Shown piece by piece: positions 32,416 to 40,539 of a stretch of DNA of 59,284 nt (positions within the stretch are counted from its first letter, which is position 1; each line of letters begins with the position of its first letter). Source of the DNA: CAZPBO01 sp964584815 (GTDB taxonomy: Bacteria > Planctomycetota > SKW154); assembly GCA_964584815.1 (NCBI GenBank), contig CAZPBO010000004.1, forward strand, positions 1 through 59,284. Reading direction: 5' to 3'. The notes beneath the pieces were generated by a model. The model made no database searches and had not been told where the DNA came from. It saw nothing but the letters and a program-made list of their open reading frames with translations. The translations under genes were made by a program, and so were the position numbers.

Positions 32416-33436
32416 CCTTCACAACACCCAAAAAGCGACCCATCCTACGGTATTTGGCGTAACGCTCCTCAAGCAGTCGCTCTTTTGGCAGTTTGAGCAA
32501 CTCGCGAAGGTGCTTGAGGAGGACGGGTTTAAGGAGTTGGGCGGCGGCTTGGTGGTCTCTATGCGCCCCGCCCAGAGGCTCCTTCACCACCTCATCCGCT
32601 ATGCCGAACTCCTTTAAGTCGTCAGCGGTGAGGTGGAGGATACGCGCGGCGTCCTCCAGATGCTCCTTCTCCTCGCCGCGCCACAGTATCGCCGCACACC
32701 CTTCTGGACTTATCACTGAATAATAGGAGTTCTCCAGAATCAACAACCTATCACAAACACCTATACCGAGCGCCCCACCAGACCCTCCTTCCCCTATCAC
32801 CACCGAGACGATGGGAACTTTTAAGCGCGACATAACCATAAGGTTTTCGGCAATCGCGAAGGCTTGTCCACGCTCCTCCGCGCCTATCCCAGGAAACGCC
32901 CCGGGGGTGTCAATGAATGTCAGAATAGGAAGTCCAAATCGCGATGCCAACTCCATCTTAGCCAACGCTTTACGATATCCTTCAGGATGGGCGCAACCGA
33001 AGTGGCGCTCCATCCGCTCCCTCAACGCCCGTCCCTTCTCGTGCCCCACCACCATCACCTTATGCTTGCCACCTTCGTCACCTATTGTGGCAAAACCACA
33101 CACAATCGCCTTGTCGTCACCAAAACGCTTGTCGCCGTGCAATTCAACGAAATCATCAAACACGGTCTCAAGGTAGTCCGCGAATGTGGGGCGGAAAGGA
33201 TGACGCGCCACAAGAACCTTCTGCCACGGTGTCAGGTTCGCGTAAACCTCCTTTTTAAGGCGCTCCACCTCCTTTCGCAGACGCGCCAACTCCGCCTCCG
33301 CCTCCGGAACATCCAGTTCCGTCTCCAGAAGATACTCCTCCAACTCCAGTATCTGCGTTTCCAACTTCTCTATCTCTTTATCAAAGTCATATTTGCCGTC
33401 CAGCATAAAGGAGAGGGTCTTTTTGCGCTCTTTCAT
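32408..33436 (-). CDS. accA: Acetyl-CoA carboxylase carboxyltransferase subunit alpha
   Basis: A 342-aa AccA, the alpha half of the carboxyltransferase that makes malonyl-CoA for fatty-acid synthesis. The N-terminal helical region (KEIEKLETQILELEEYL) and the crotonase-like core are typical: RFGLPILTFIDTPGAFPGI, VIGEGGSGGALGIGVCDR and SVISPEGCAAILW. ATG 33436 is preceded by GGAGGTG; the extra upstream codons are not needed. It is first in the minus-strand chain accA-hypA-nth-DUF389. accD is not adjacent. Confidence 0.96.
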   Translation of the reverse strand: MKERKKTLSFMLDGKYDFDKEIEKLETQILELEEYLLETELDVPEAEAELARLRKEVERLKKEVYANLTPWQKVLVARHPFRPTFADYLETVFDDFVELHGDKRFGDDKAIVCGFATIGDEGGKHKVMVVGHEKGRALRERMERHFGCAHPEGYRKALAKMELASRFGLPILTFIDTPGAFPGIGAEERGQAFAIAENLMVMSRLKVPIVSVVIGEGGSGGALGIGVCDRLLILENSYYSVISPEGCAAILWRGEEKEHLEDAARILHLTADDLKEFGIADEVVKEPLGGAHRDHQAAAQLLKPVLLKHLRELLKLPKERLLEERYAKYRRMGRFLGVVKDA

Positions 33437-33549
33437 AAAGCACCTCCAAAGCCGCTCTGAAGATAAACTACCAGCACAAGGCGGCAACTTCAACCCAATT
33501 TGCCGCCGCGCGGCTGTTATCGTGCTTGCGCACTCAAACAACCTCTATG

Positions 33550-33578
33550 TTGACAAACAGATTTTCTGTAACTATTAT
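33550..33578 (+). promoter_or_regulatory. Consensus promoter of the MshEN protein gene
   Basis: TTGACA (33550-33555) and TATTAT (33573-33578) have the ideal 17-base spacing, about 27 bases before the TTG start. It is one of the strongest promoters in the window. Confidence 0.85.
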
Positions 33579-33604
33579 CTTGTGATGGTTGGGAGGGTTT
33601 TGTT

Positions 33605-34519
33605 TTGTTGCCAAAAACGCCGCGGAAAAGACTAGGGGCTATGCTCATAGCAGACGGTATTTTGACTGAAGAGCAGTTAAGAGACGCACTTGACATTCAA
33701 AAGGAGACAGGCAAACCGTTGGGGCAGGTTCTGGTGGAGCAGCGCTATCTTTCCGAAGAGGCGTTGGTGAAGGCGATATCCGAGCAGTATCAGTTGCCTT
33801 TCATTGACCCGTCTACATATCAGATAGACCCTGATCTGATAAAGTCGTTTCCTGTTGATATGCTCTACAGATACCAATTTGTGCCGCTTGACAAGATAGG
33901 GAAGGTGATGATAGTGGCGGTCGCGGGTGTGATAGACGAATCACTGGACGACTTTATCCAGAATGTGATGGAATGTGAGCCGATGTATTTCATAGCAACA
34001 TACAGCAGCATTATGAAAACACTTGAGAAGATGGCACCGTTGACGGAGGAGCAACGGAGAGCGGTCAAGGAGAAAATAAAAGAGGATGCCCACAAGATAT
34101 CAGAGAGGATATCGTCAAGGATATCAACGCGGGCGGCGGCGGTGAAACCCTCCGAAACCGAAAAGAAAAAAGCAAAGGAGGCAGCGGCACCCGTTAAATC
34201 TGTGAAACCAAAGACGCAAAAGCAGGTTAAGAAGCCGGAACCAACCGAACCAAAACCGCCTGAAAAGAAGTCTGTAGCAAAGAAGGAGGCTGCCGAGAAA
34301 CTACCGCCACCACCGCCTTTGCCACCACCACCGCCTGAACCAGCACCTGCTGAGGTGGCGGAAAACACAGAACAAGCGGAAGCGGCTGTGGAGGCTAGTA
34401 GTCTAAATGCCGAAAACGCTAATTCCATTGACTGGCAGAGCCTCTTTGACGAAGTTGACCGCCGCATAAGGGAAGAAGCACAGAAACGCAGAGACCTGCA
34501 TCGCAAGGGGCTTCTATAA
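33605..34519 (+). CDS. Orphan MshEN (GspE N-terminal) domain protein with proline-rich linker
   Basis: A 304-aa protein. Residues about 8-140 form an MshEN/T2SSE-N domain (RLGAMLIADGILTEEQL, GQVLVEQRYLSEEALVKAIS, PFIDPS), normally the N-terminus of type II secretion or type IV pilus ATPases and in some proteins a c-di-GMP sensor. No ATPase domain follows; instead there is a Lys/Ala/Pro-rich linker with a polyproline stretch (PPPPPLPPPPPEPAP) and a short C-terminal helix. GGGAGGG lies 7 bases before TTG 33605. It is translationally coupled to the next gene (TAATG). Perhaps a regulator of a remote secretion/pilus system. Confidence 0.78.
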   Translation: MLPKTPRKRLGAMLIADGILTEEQLRDALDIQKETGKPLGQVLVEQRYLSEEALVKAISEQYQLPFIDPSTYQIDPDLIKSFPVDMLYRYQFVPLDKIGKVMIVAVAGVIDESLDDFIQNVMECEPMYFIATYSSIMKTLEKMAPLTEEQRRAVKEKIKEDAHKISERISSRISTRAAAVKPSETEKKKAKEAAAPVKSVKPKTQKQVKKPEPTEPKPPEKKSVAKKEAAEKLPPPPPLPPPPPEPAPAEVAENTEQAEAAVEASSLNAENANSIDWQSLFDEVDRRIREEAQKRRDLHRKGLL

Positions 34520-35019
34520 TGGGAGAGTCTTTTCAGGAACGCTTTAACAGGAAATATCAGGAGAGGCTTGAGCGGACGCGCAGGGAGTTTGCGCAGCGTA
34601 ACCGTCTCTTTGAAATCTACAAGGATAAGGTGCGCCAACTCTATGAGTTGCTTGAGAAAAAAGCAGACGGCACACCGATTGAGACCGAAAGAGTGCCGCT
34701 TGAGTTGGAACGCCGCCTCTCCATCTTTGAGAGCAGAAAGGAGCCATTTGAGATTCTGGTGTTACGGCTGCAGGAGCATCAGATACGCTTCGTTCCAGAA
34801 GGTATGAACTACCAAACAGGTGCGATGTCACTGCGCATAGAACACAACAATCCCCGTGAGCAGCCGCAGACGCTCTGGGTTCATCTGCGCACAATAAAAC
34901 GGGATGAGACAGAAGGCGAAGAGGAGTTGGCGTGGATGATAAAAATCGGTTATCGCAACTACTCGCAACTGACGGAGGAGATAATAGAGCGGTTGCTTGA
35001 AAGCGTCTTTCTCTCGTAA
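34519..35019 (+). CDS. Conserved protein of unknown function, coupled to the MshEN gene
   Basis: A 166-aa cytoplasmic protein without signal or membrane segment. The N-terminal third is a highly charged helix (ERFNRKYQERLERTRREFA), a likely coiled coil; the rest is a mixed alpha/beta domain (PFEILVLRLQEHQIRFVPE; WVHLRTIKRDETEGEEELAW). Its ATG overlaps the stop of the MshEN gene, so the two products are likely made in fixed ratio and may interact. I do not recognise the family. The aminotransferase follows 10 bases later. Confidence 0.7.
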   Translation: MGESFQERFNRKYQERLERTRREFAQRNRLFEIYKDKVRQLYELLEKKADGTPIETERVPLELERRLSIFESRKEPFEILVLRLQEHQIRFVPEGMNYQTGAMSLRIEHNNPREQPQTLWVHLRTIKRDETEGEEELAWMIKIGYRNYSQLTEEIIERLLESVFLS

Positions 35020-35029
35020 GGAGAGGAGA

Positions 35030-36217
35030 ATGTCTACGATAAGCGGCAAGGTGAGAGAAGCGATGGAACGCGCGTCGTGGATAAGGCGGATGTTTGAGGA
35101 AGGACTGCGTCTTAAGCAGGAGCACGGAGAGGACGCGGTTTGCGACCTGACACTGGGCAATCCGATGGTGGAGCCACCCGCTTCTTTCCACAAACGCCTC
35201 AAAGAGGTGGTCTCATCACCTGTGCCGGGGATGCATCGCTATATGCCTAACGCGGGTTATCCTTGGGTGCGAGAAAGAATCGCGGAGCATTATCGGAGAG
35301 AGACGGGGCTTGAGTTTGGGGCGCAGCATATAATCATGACCTGCGGCGCCGCCGGCGCCCTCAATGTCGTCTTAAAAAGCCTCCTTGACCCAGGTGATGA
35401 AGTCGTCGTCTTCGCCCCATACTTCCCAGAGTATCTCTTTTATGTAGACAACCACGGAGGCGTTCCGAAAATTGTGCCGACAAACAACGATTTCTCCATA
35501 AACCTTGTGCAACTTGAGTCGGCATTAACCGAACGCACCAAAGCGGTCTTGGTCAACTCGCCCAACAATCCTACAGGCGTTCTTTATGGACGCTACACAT
35601 TTCAGGCGCTGGGTGATTTGCTTGAGCGCTACACAAAGAAGAGCGGACGCCCCATATACCTCATAAACGACGGTCCCTACCGCAAGATAGTCTATGACGG
35701 GCGCGAAACACCATACGCTTTTGAGTTTTACCGCAACTCCATTGAGGTGACCAGCCACTCCAAAGATTTGGCGATACCGGGTGAGAGGATAGGGCACATA
35801 GCGATAAATCCTGAAGCGGACGGCGCCTCCGATATAGCCAACGCCTGCACCTTCACAAACAGAACACTCGGCTTTGTAAACGCACCCGCTCTTATGCAAC
35901 GCGTCGTCGCCGAACTTCAGGATGTCACCGTTGATATATCCGACTATCAAGCCAAACGCGACTTGCTTTATGAGCAACTCTCTGAGATGGGATATGAGGT
36001 GGTGAAACCTGAAGGCGCCTTCTATTTCTTTCCCCGCACACCTTCAGACGACGATTTGAAGTTCGTCAATGAGTTGAAGAAGAGGCTGGTTCTTGTTGTG
36101 CCGGGGAGCGGCTTCGGCGCCCCAGGACATTTCAGAATCTCATATTGTGTGCCAAAAGAGATGATAGAAAGGGCGCTGCCTGCGTTTAATGAAGTGGCAA
36201 GACTTCACGGATTGTAG
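35030..36217 (+). CDS. PLP-dependent aminotransferase, class I
   Basis: A 395-aa fold-type I aminotransferase. Key features: NSPNNPTGVLY (cofactor and substrate contacts), the catalytic lysine in SHSKDLAIPGERIGH, and RISYCV near the C-terminus (carboxylate-binding Arg region). It transfers amino groups between amino acids and 2-oxo acids; the substrate cannot be read safely, but the AspC/AlaT-like class is likely. AAGGAG lies 6 bases before ATG 35030. It shares the transcript of the MshEN gene and is followed 11 bases later by an exported protein. Confidence 0.9.
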   Translation: MSTISGKVREAMERASWIRRMFEEGLRLKQEHGEDAVCDLTLGNPMVEPPASFHKRLKEVVSSPVPGMHRYMPNAGYPWVRERIAEHYRRETGLEFGAQHIIMTCGAAGALNVVLKSLLDPGDEVVVFAPYFPEYLFYVDNHGGVPKIVPTNNDFSINLVQLESALTERTKAVLVNSPNNPTGVLYGRYTFQALGDLLERYTKKSGRPIYLINDGPYRKIVYDGRETPYAFEFYRNSIEVTSHSKDLAIPGERIGHIAINPEADGASDIANACTFTNRTLGFVNAPALMQRVVAELQDVTVDISDYQAKRDLLYEQLSEMGYEVVKPEGAFYFFPRTPSDDDLKFVNELKKRLVLVVPGSGFGAPGHFRISYCVPKEMIERALPAFNEVARLHGL

Positions 36218-36228
36218 GGGGACTCGCG

Positions 36229-37113
36229 ATGAGGACGATGATGATAACAGTGGCGGTTGGTTGCTGTGCTGTTCTGCTTGCGCAAGACAAGGAACCAGAA
36301 GAGTTTGTGCCGGGGCAAACCAAGGCGCTTCACTGGAAGAAACTGGAGAAGGTGATAAGAAGTGCGCGCAAAAACTACAAACCCATCCTCGTTTATGTCT
36401 ACTCCAAAGAGCACACAGATTTGTGCAGGCAGATAGAGGAGATGCTGGGGGAGTCAGCCGTTCGCCTTGCGGCGGGCAGGTTTCTGTGCATAAAAATTGA
36501 CGGCGACGACAGGAACACCGAAGACTTCCGTAAGGACATAGGTCTGAAGAAGGATGAGGCGGGACTGTTTTTGTGCGATTGCCGCTTCAAGATAAAGGAG
36601 CGTTATCAGGGCAAGTCGTCGCTGGACGATCCGAAGGAGTTCGCCCGCCATCTGAAAGAGTTTGCCAAAGAACACGCCAAATTTGCCAAGAAGTTGAAGG
36701 TGCTGGATAAGATGTGGGCAAAAGTGGAGTGGGCGAAAAAGAAGCAGCGCTGGCGAGACTACTATGCTCTTCTTGAGCAGTTCAAGAAAAAGGCGCAGGA
36801 AGCGGGGGGTGATGAGCGCGCTAAGGATGCCCAGCGCGCCATTGAAAGTGCCATAAAAGAGGGCAACCGTCTGCTGGACGAGGCGGAGAAGTTGGTGAAC
36901 CAGGTTGAGCGCTCCTTCAGATGGGGTGGGACGCGTGGGTTCCGTCAGGATTTGGTCTATGAGGCGCAAAAACGCCTGATGCGTGTCTCAAGCCGCTATC
37001 CGCTGAAGGAGTTGACCCAGCGGGGTGCCAGGATTTCCGCACGGCTCACTGCGGTTTGTCAGGAGTATCAGAAACGCCTGCAGGAGGAGCAGCAAAAGAA
37101 CAACAAAAAGTAG
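36229..37113 (+). CDS. Exported thioredoxin-fold-like protein without CxxC
   Basis: A 294-aa protein with a signal peptide (MMITVAVGCCAVLLA, then QDKEPEE). Residues about 35-125 resemble a thioredoxin-like domain (KPILVYVYSKEHTDLCRQIEEML, FLCIKIDGDDRNTEDFRKDIG), but the CxxC redox pair is missing; only isolated cysteines occur. The C-terminal half is a Lys/Glu-rich helical region (EFAKEHAKFAKKLKVLDKMW), perhaps coiled coil. First of a run of closely spaced genes for exported proteins up to the FMN/ferredoxin protein. Function unknown; redox catalysis by a CxxC is excluded. Confidence 0.65.
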   Translation: MRTMMITVAVGCCAVLLAQDKEPEEFVPGQTKALHWKKLEKVIRSARKNYKPILVYVYSKEHTDLCRQIEEMLGESAVRLAAGRFLCIKIDGDDRNTEDFRKDIGLKKDEAGLFLCDCRFKIKERYQGKSSLDDPKEFARHLKEFAKEHAKFAKKLKVLDKMWAKVEWAKKKQRWRDYYALLEQFKKKAQEAGGDERAKDAQRAIESAIKEGNRLLDEAEKLVNQVERSFRWGGTRGFRQDLVYEAQKRLMRVSSRYPLKELTQRGARISARLTAVCQEYQKRLQEEQQKNNKK

Positions 37114-37123
37114 GGGGAAGGTT

Positions 37124-38236
37124 ATGCGTTTTGGTGCGCTCCTTGCGCTTTTTGGGGGTTTGTTTGTCGGGTGCTCAACGCCGCAGGTGACTGTGGCGGT
37201 TCTGACCCCACCCCTTTATGACATAAGCGATGTGAGGACGGTGGGAGTTCTGGCGGCGGTGGGATACGGCGAGCGCCATCCCGCACAAGCCCGTTACATA
37301 GCCAACAGGGTCGCCACCGCTCTGGCACAGACACACATCTACCGCCGCGTCAAACTCGGACAACTAACCGAAACCGCCGACACACCGCTCTCTACCGATT
37401 TCGTCAAAAATCTTTGCAACCGTCTACGGGTCACACATATCATCCTAATCCGTGTCGGATATCTTGATATCCGCACGCGCCTTGATGTGGGTCCCTCCCC
37501 CAGTTTTGGCTCTTATAGGTGGTATTTGAGCGGCACTATGCGCACATCTGTTGCTCTCTACTCATCTGGCGGCAAACCGGTGCAGTCGCCCAGAACCGTT
37601 GAGGTCTCTTGTGTGTCCACATCGCCTGTTATTCAGGATGAGCGCACCGTCATAGGCGACCTCTGCGAGCAGACAATCCTGCAAATATGGCGTTTCTTCT
37701 GCCCATCCTGCAAGCGTGTGAGGCGCTCTCTATTTGAGGACCCCGACCCCGCCATAGCGCGTGCCATTGACGCCATAATCTGCGACACCCCTCTCTCCGC
37801 CGTCAACTACCTCCGCTTCGCCACAAAAAAGCATCCAAAATCGGTTCCCGCCCACTACAACCTCGCCGCCTGCCTTGAATTCCTCGGCACAACATATCTT
37901 GACGAGGAGAAGATGCAAGAAGCGCTCGCCGCCTATCGCGAAGCACTCATCCATTACCAGACCGCCGCAAGACTGTCTCCCACCACACACTTCTCACAGG
38001 AAATAGCACAGGTCTCATCCACCGTTCAGACCCTCTCATTTATCGTGTCACGCAGCAAGCCCATCCCGCAAAGAAGTCTACCCAAAAAGAAAACCGCACC
38101 ACCCAAAAAGACATCGCCTACAAAACCCCCAACCCCAGCGGCAAAGAAGACCACCACAACCGGCAAAACCGCTCCCAAGAAGAAGTCTGCTCCCCAAAAA
38201 ACGGCTCCTTCTCGTAAGGAAAAGAAACAGAAGTGA
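37124..38236 (+). CDS. Lipoprotein with TPR-like repeat and basic tail
   Basis: A 370-aa protein with lipobox FVGC (Cys about residue 17, LFGGLFVGCSTP). The middle domain (ISDVRTVGVLAAVGYGERH; VTHIILIRVGYLDIRTRL) is unassigned but resembles outer-membrane-associated lipoproteins that bind or assemble partners. Residues about 250-310 hold a TPR-like helix set (PKSVPAHYNLAACLEFLGTTY), and the last 55 residues are a Lys/Thr/Pro-rich basic tail (PKKKTAPPKKTSPTKPP), perhaps for peptidoglycan or polymer contact. ATG 37124 follows a GGGGGAAGG site 10 bases after the previous stop. The stop overlaps the next ATG. Confidence 0.7.
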   Translation: MRFGALLALFGGLFVGCSTPQVTVAVLTPPLYDISDVRTVGVLAAVGYGERHPAQARYIANRVATALAQTHIYRRVKLGQLTETADTPLSTDFVKNLCNRLRVTHIILIRVGYLDIRTRLDVGPSPSFGSYRWYLSGTMRTSVALYSSGGKPVQSPRTVEVSCVSTSPVIQDERTVIGDLCEQTILQIWRFFCPSCKRVRRSLFEDPDPAIARAIDAIICDTPLSAVNYLRFATKKHPKSVPAHYNLAACLEFLGTTYLDEEKMQEALAAYREALIHYQTAARLSPTTHFSQEIAQVSSTVQTLSFIVSRSKPIPQRSLPKKKTAPPKKTSPTKPPTPAAKKTTTTGKTAPKKKSAPQKTAPSRKEKKQK

Positions 38237-39558
38237 TGAAGGAGAAAGCGTTGCGGTGGCTGGCTTTCTTTGCGGTTCTTTTTGGCACCTTTTTGTTGGC
38301 GCAGGATGTTAAGGAAAAGGATGTTGAGGCGTTGTTTAAGCAACTTGAGCCGAAGGCTGTAAGGCTTGAGAAGACGACCACGCCCAACGGTCCGTTCTGG
38401 ATAGGTTATGACAAGAAAGGCTGTCGTGTGGCGGTCTTTGTGCTGACAAGTGCGATAGCGCGCAAGGAGTCGCTTGGCTATTCCGGCAGACCTGTTCCTG
38501 CGGTTCTATGCCTTGAGCCGACTTCTCTGCGCATCCGCGCCATCAAGTTTCTTCCTAACGACGAGACGCCTGTATATGCGGGGGAGATGTTCAAGCCGGA
38601 GTTTGCGCGTCAGTATGTGGGCAAGGGACCGTCAGACGCTTTTGAGGCGGGCAAGGATGTAGCGGCGATATCGGGTGCCACCTACACAACAAGGGCGATA
38701 AACCGTTCCATCCGAACTTCACTGCACCGTGTTAAAGCCGCTATTTTCGGGCAGAAACTTCCCAAAACCGCCAAGGCGCACATCCCGTGGTTGCAGACGA
38801 TTCTTATTGCTGCCCTCTTTTGCGCCGCCATTTGCGCATTCCTTGCCCGTCTTGCCCGAATAAGGCTGCTCATCCTTGCCGTATCGGTTCTGTTTCTCGG
38901 CTTTATCTGGTCAGGACTTATGCTTTCCGCACGCAATATTGTTGACCTGATAACGCACCCTTCTGATTTCATAGCGGGACCTTTCTTCAGCAGTCCACCG
39001 CTTGTAATTCTGCTTATAGGCGGGCTCGTCTTAAGCGTCGTTTTTGGCAGGATATACTGTGGATATATCTGTCCTTTCGGTGCGCTGGGTGAGATCATCT
39101 GGACATTCAATCCGAAGAAGATACGGGTGAAGCCGTCGGTGGCACGGAAGGCGCGTTTTGTAAAATATGGGTTGCTTGGGGTGCTTATTGGATTTGGATT
39201 CTGGTTGCCGCGTGTTGACATTCTGAAGCACATTGAGCCTTTTGGTCCGACATTCAGGATGATGGACATTGGTGCCACAGTGGTGGCGCTGGTGATAATC
39301 GGGCTTTGCGCCTTCATCTTCCGTTTCTACTGCAGGTTTTTATGTCCGATAGGGGCGGTTTTTGAGGTTTTGGCTTTCTTGAGAGTGTTTCGGAGGAGGA
39401 TTTTGCCGCGCAAATGCCGCGCCTGCGGTGATTGTGTTCTTGTCTGTCCATCCGCGGCGATACACTGGCGTGGCAAGAAGGTGGTTTTTGATCCGAGTCT
39501 TTGTTTCCTCTGCGCCGACTGTTCGGTTGAGCGTCGGGGTAAGGAATGCACGAAATGA
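38236..39558 (+). CDS. FMN-binding domain / polyferredoxin membrane protein (NosR/RnfG-NapH-like)
   Basis: A 440-aa protein. After a signal peptide (ALRWLAFFAVLFGTFLLA) comes an FMN-binding domain with the covalent-attachment motif SGATYTT (residues 146-152; a Thr there is normally flavinylated by ApbE). Several membrane helices follow (from about residue 185), then Cys clusters: CGYICPFGALGE, CRFLCPIGA, CRACGDCVLVCP and CFLCADC, indicating [4Fe-4S] centres. NosR and similar proteins pass electrons between the quinone pool and periplasmic enzymes. The ATG overlaps the previous stop (TGATG), and its own end overlaps the dCMP deaminase start. Electron-partner unknown. Confidence 0.83.
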   Translation: MKEKALRWLAFFAVLFGTFLLAQDVKEKDVEALFKQLEPKAVRLEKTTTPNGPFWIGYDKKGCRVAVFVLTSAIARKESLGYSGRPVPAVLCLEPTSLRIRAIKFLPNDETPVYAGEMFKPEFARQYVGKGPSDAFEAGKDVAAISGATYTTRAINRSIRTSLHRVKAAIFGQKLPKTAKAHIPWLQTILIAALFCAAICAFLARLARIRLLILAVSVLFLGFIWSGLMLSARNIVDLITHPSDFIAGPFFSSPPLVILLIGGLVLSVVFGRIYCGYICPFGALGEIIWTFNPKKIRVKPSVARKARFVKYGLLGVLIGFGFWLPRVDILKHIEPFGPTFRMMDIGATVVALVIIGLCAFIFRFYCRFLCPIGAVFEVLAFLRVFRRRILPRKCRACGDCVLVCPSAAIHWRGKKVVFDPSLCFLCADCSVERRGKECTK

Positions 39559-40010
39559 GCCGCCCTTCTTGGGACGAGTATTTTATGTCAATCGCCTATC
39601 AGGTGGCGACGCGTTCCACTTGCATCCGCCGTAAGGTCGGGGCGCTACTTGTGCGCGACAAACGCATCCTCACAACAGGTTACAACGGTCCCCCATCAGG
39701 ACTGCCCCACTGCACTGATGTGGGGTGTTTGAGGGACAAATTGGGTGTTCCGGCAGGGCAGCGCCACGAACTCTGCCGTGGTCTGCACGCAGAACAAAAC
39801 GCGCTCATTCAGGCGGCGATATATGGGGTATCAGTCAAAGGCGCAACCCTTTACTGCACCCATTATCCTTGTTCTCTCTGCGCGAAGATGCTGATAAATG
39901 CGGGTGTGGTCAAGGTGGTGGTGGCAGAGGAGTATCCTGACGAGTTGGCGAGGCAGTTTTTTGCGGAGGCGGGGATAGAGGTGGAGGTTTGTCGGGTTCG
40001 CGGCGGCTAA
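39555..40010 (+). CDS. dCMP deaminase family protein (ComEB-like)
   Basis: A 151-aa zinc-dependent deaminase that converts dCMP to dUMP, feeding thymidylate synthesis. Zinc and catalytic residues are present: HAEQNAL (H78, E80) and PCSLC (C106, C109). The GYNGPPSGLPHC segment is typical of dCMP deaminases. ATG 39555 overlaps the upstream stop as ATGA and has AAGGA 9 bases upstream; ATG 39546 abuts that site and is less likely. Its place at the end of an exported-protein operon is metabolically unexpected. Confidence 0.92.
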   Translation: MSRPSWDEYFMSIAYQVATRSTCIRRKVGALLVRDKRILTTGYNGPPSGLPHCTDVGCLRDKLGVPAGQRHELCRGLHAEQNALIQAAIYGVSVKGATLYCTHYPCSLCAKMLINAGVVKVVVAEEYPDELARQFFAEAGIEVEVCRVRGG

Positions 40011-40047
40011 TTTTGTGCATTATTTTTTGCATAAAGGTGTAGATTTT

Positions 40048-40076
40048 TTGACAGAGGTTCGGTGTTGTGCGAAAAT
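40048..40076 (+). promoter_or_regulatory. Promoter of argR
   Basis: TTGACA (40048-40053) and GAAAAT (40071-40076) are spaced 17 bases; transcription would start near 40083. A pair of TGCAT elements at about 40015-40033 (GTGCATTATTTTTTGCATAA) might serve as operator, but it does not match a canonical ARG box well. Confidence 0.55.
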
Positions 40077-40101
40077 TGATGTGTGTTAGGAGGCAGACTG
40101 A

Positions 40102-40539
40102 ATGCGGGGGAGACAGAAGCGGCTGCGGGCGATAAAAGAGATACTGCGTAACCGCATGGTGCGGTCTCAATTGGAGTTGCGTGACACTCTGGCTGAGCAC
40201 GGATTCAATGTGACCCAAGCCACGCTGTCACGGGACTTGAGGGTTTTGGGGGCGGTAAAGACGCGCGGTGGCTACCGCCTCCCAGAGCAGGTGGGCGAAT
40301 CGGTGGCAGCGCGGGAAGAAATCGCCCGCTTCATCATTTCAGTTGATGTCGTTAAATTCATAGTCATCGTCAAAACAGAAGTGGGACACGCCCAGCCTGT
40401 GGGGGTGTTGCTTGACACGATGGGCGACCCTGATGTGGCAGGCTGCGTTGCGGGCGACAACACAATATTTGTGGTCTGCAAGGAAGCGGATGCCGCACGG
40501 CGGTTCGCAAAGAAACTTTCCTCAATCTGCTCCTTCTGA
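40102..40539 (+). CDS. argR: Arginine repressor
   Basis: A 145-aa ArgR: N-terminal winged helix with the recognition segment VTQATLSRDLRVLGAVK, and a C-terminal hexamerisation/arginine-binding domain ending GDNTIFVVCKEADAARRFAKKL (the GDNT-type loop binds arginine). With arginine it represses biosynthesis and activates catabolism genes. AGGAGG precedes the ATG. No arg genes adjoin it. Its 3' end overlaps the convergent HDAC-like gene by 18 bases. Confidence 0.94.
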   Translation: MRGRQKRLRAIKEILRNRMVRSQLELRDTLAEHGFNVTQATLSRDLRVLGAVKTRGGYRLPEQVGESVAAREEIARFIISVDVVKFIVIVKTEVGHAQPVGVLLDTMGDPDVAGCVAGDNTIFVVCKEADAARRFAKKLSSICSF

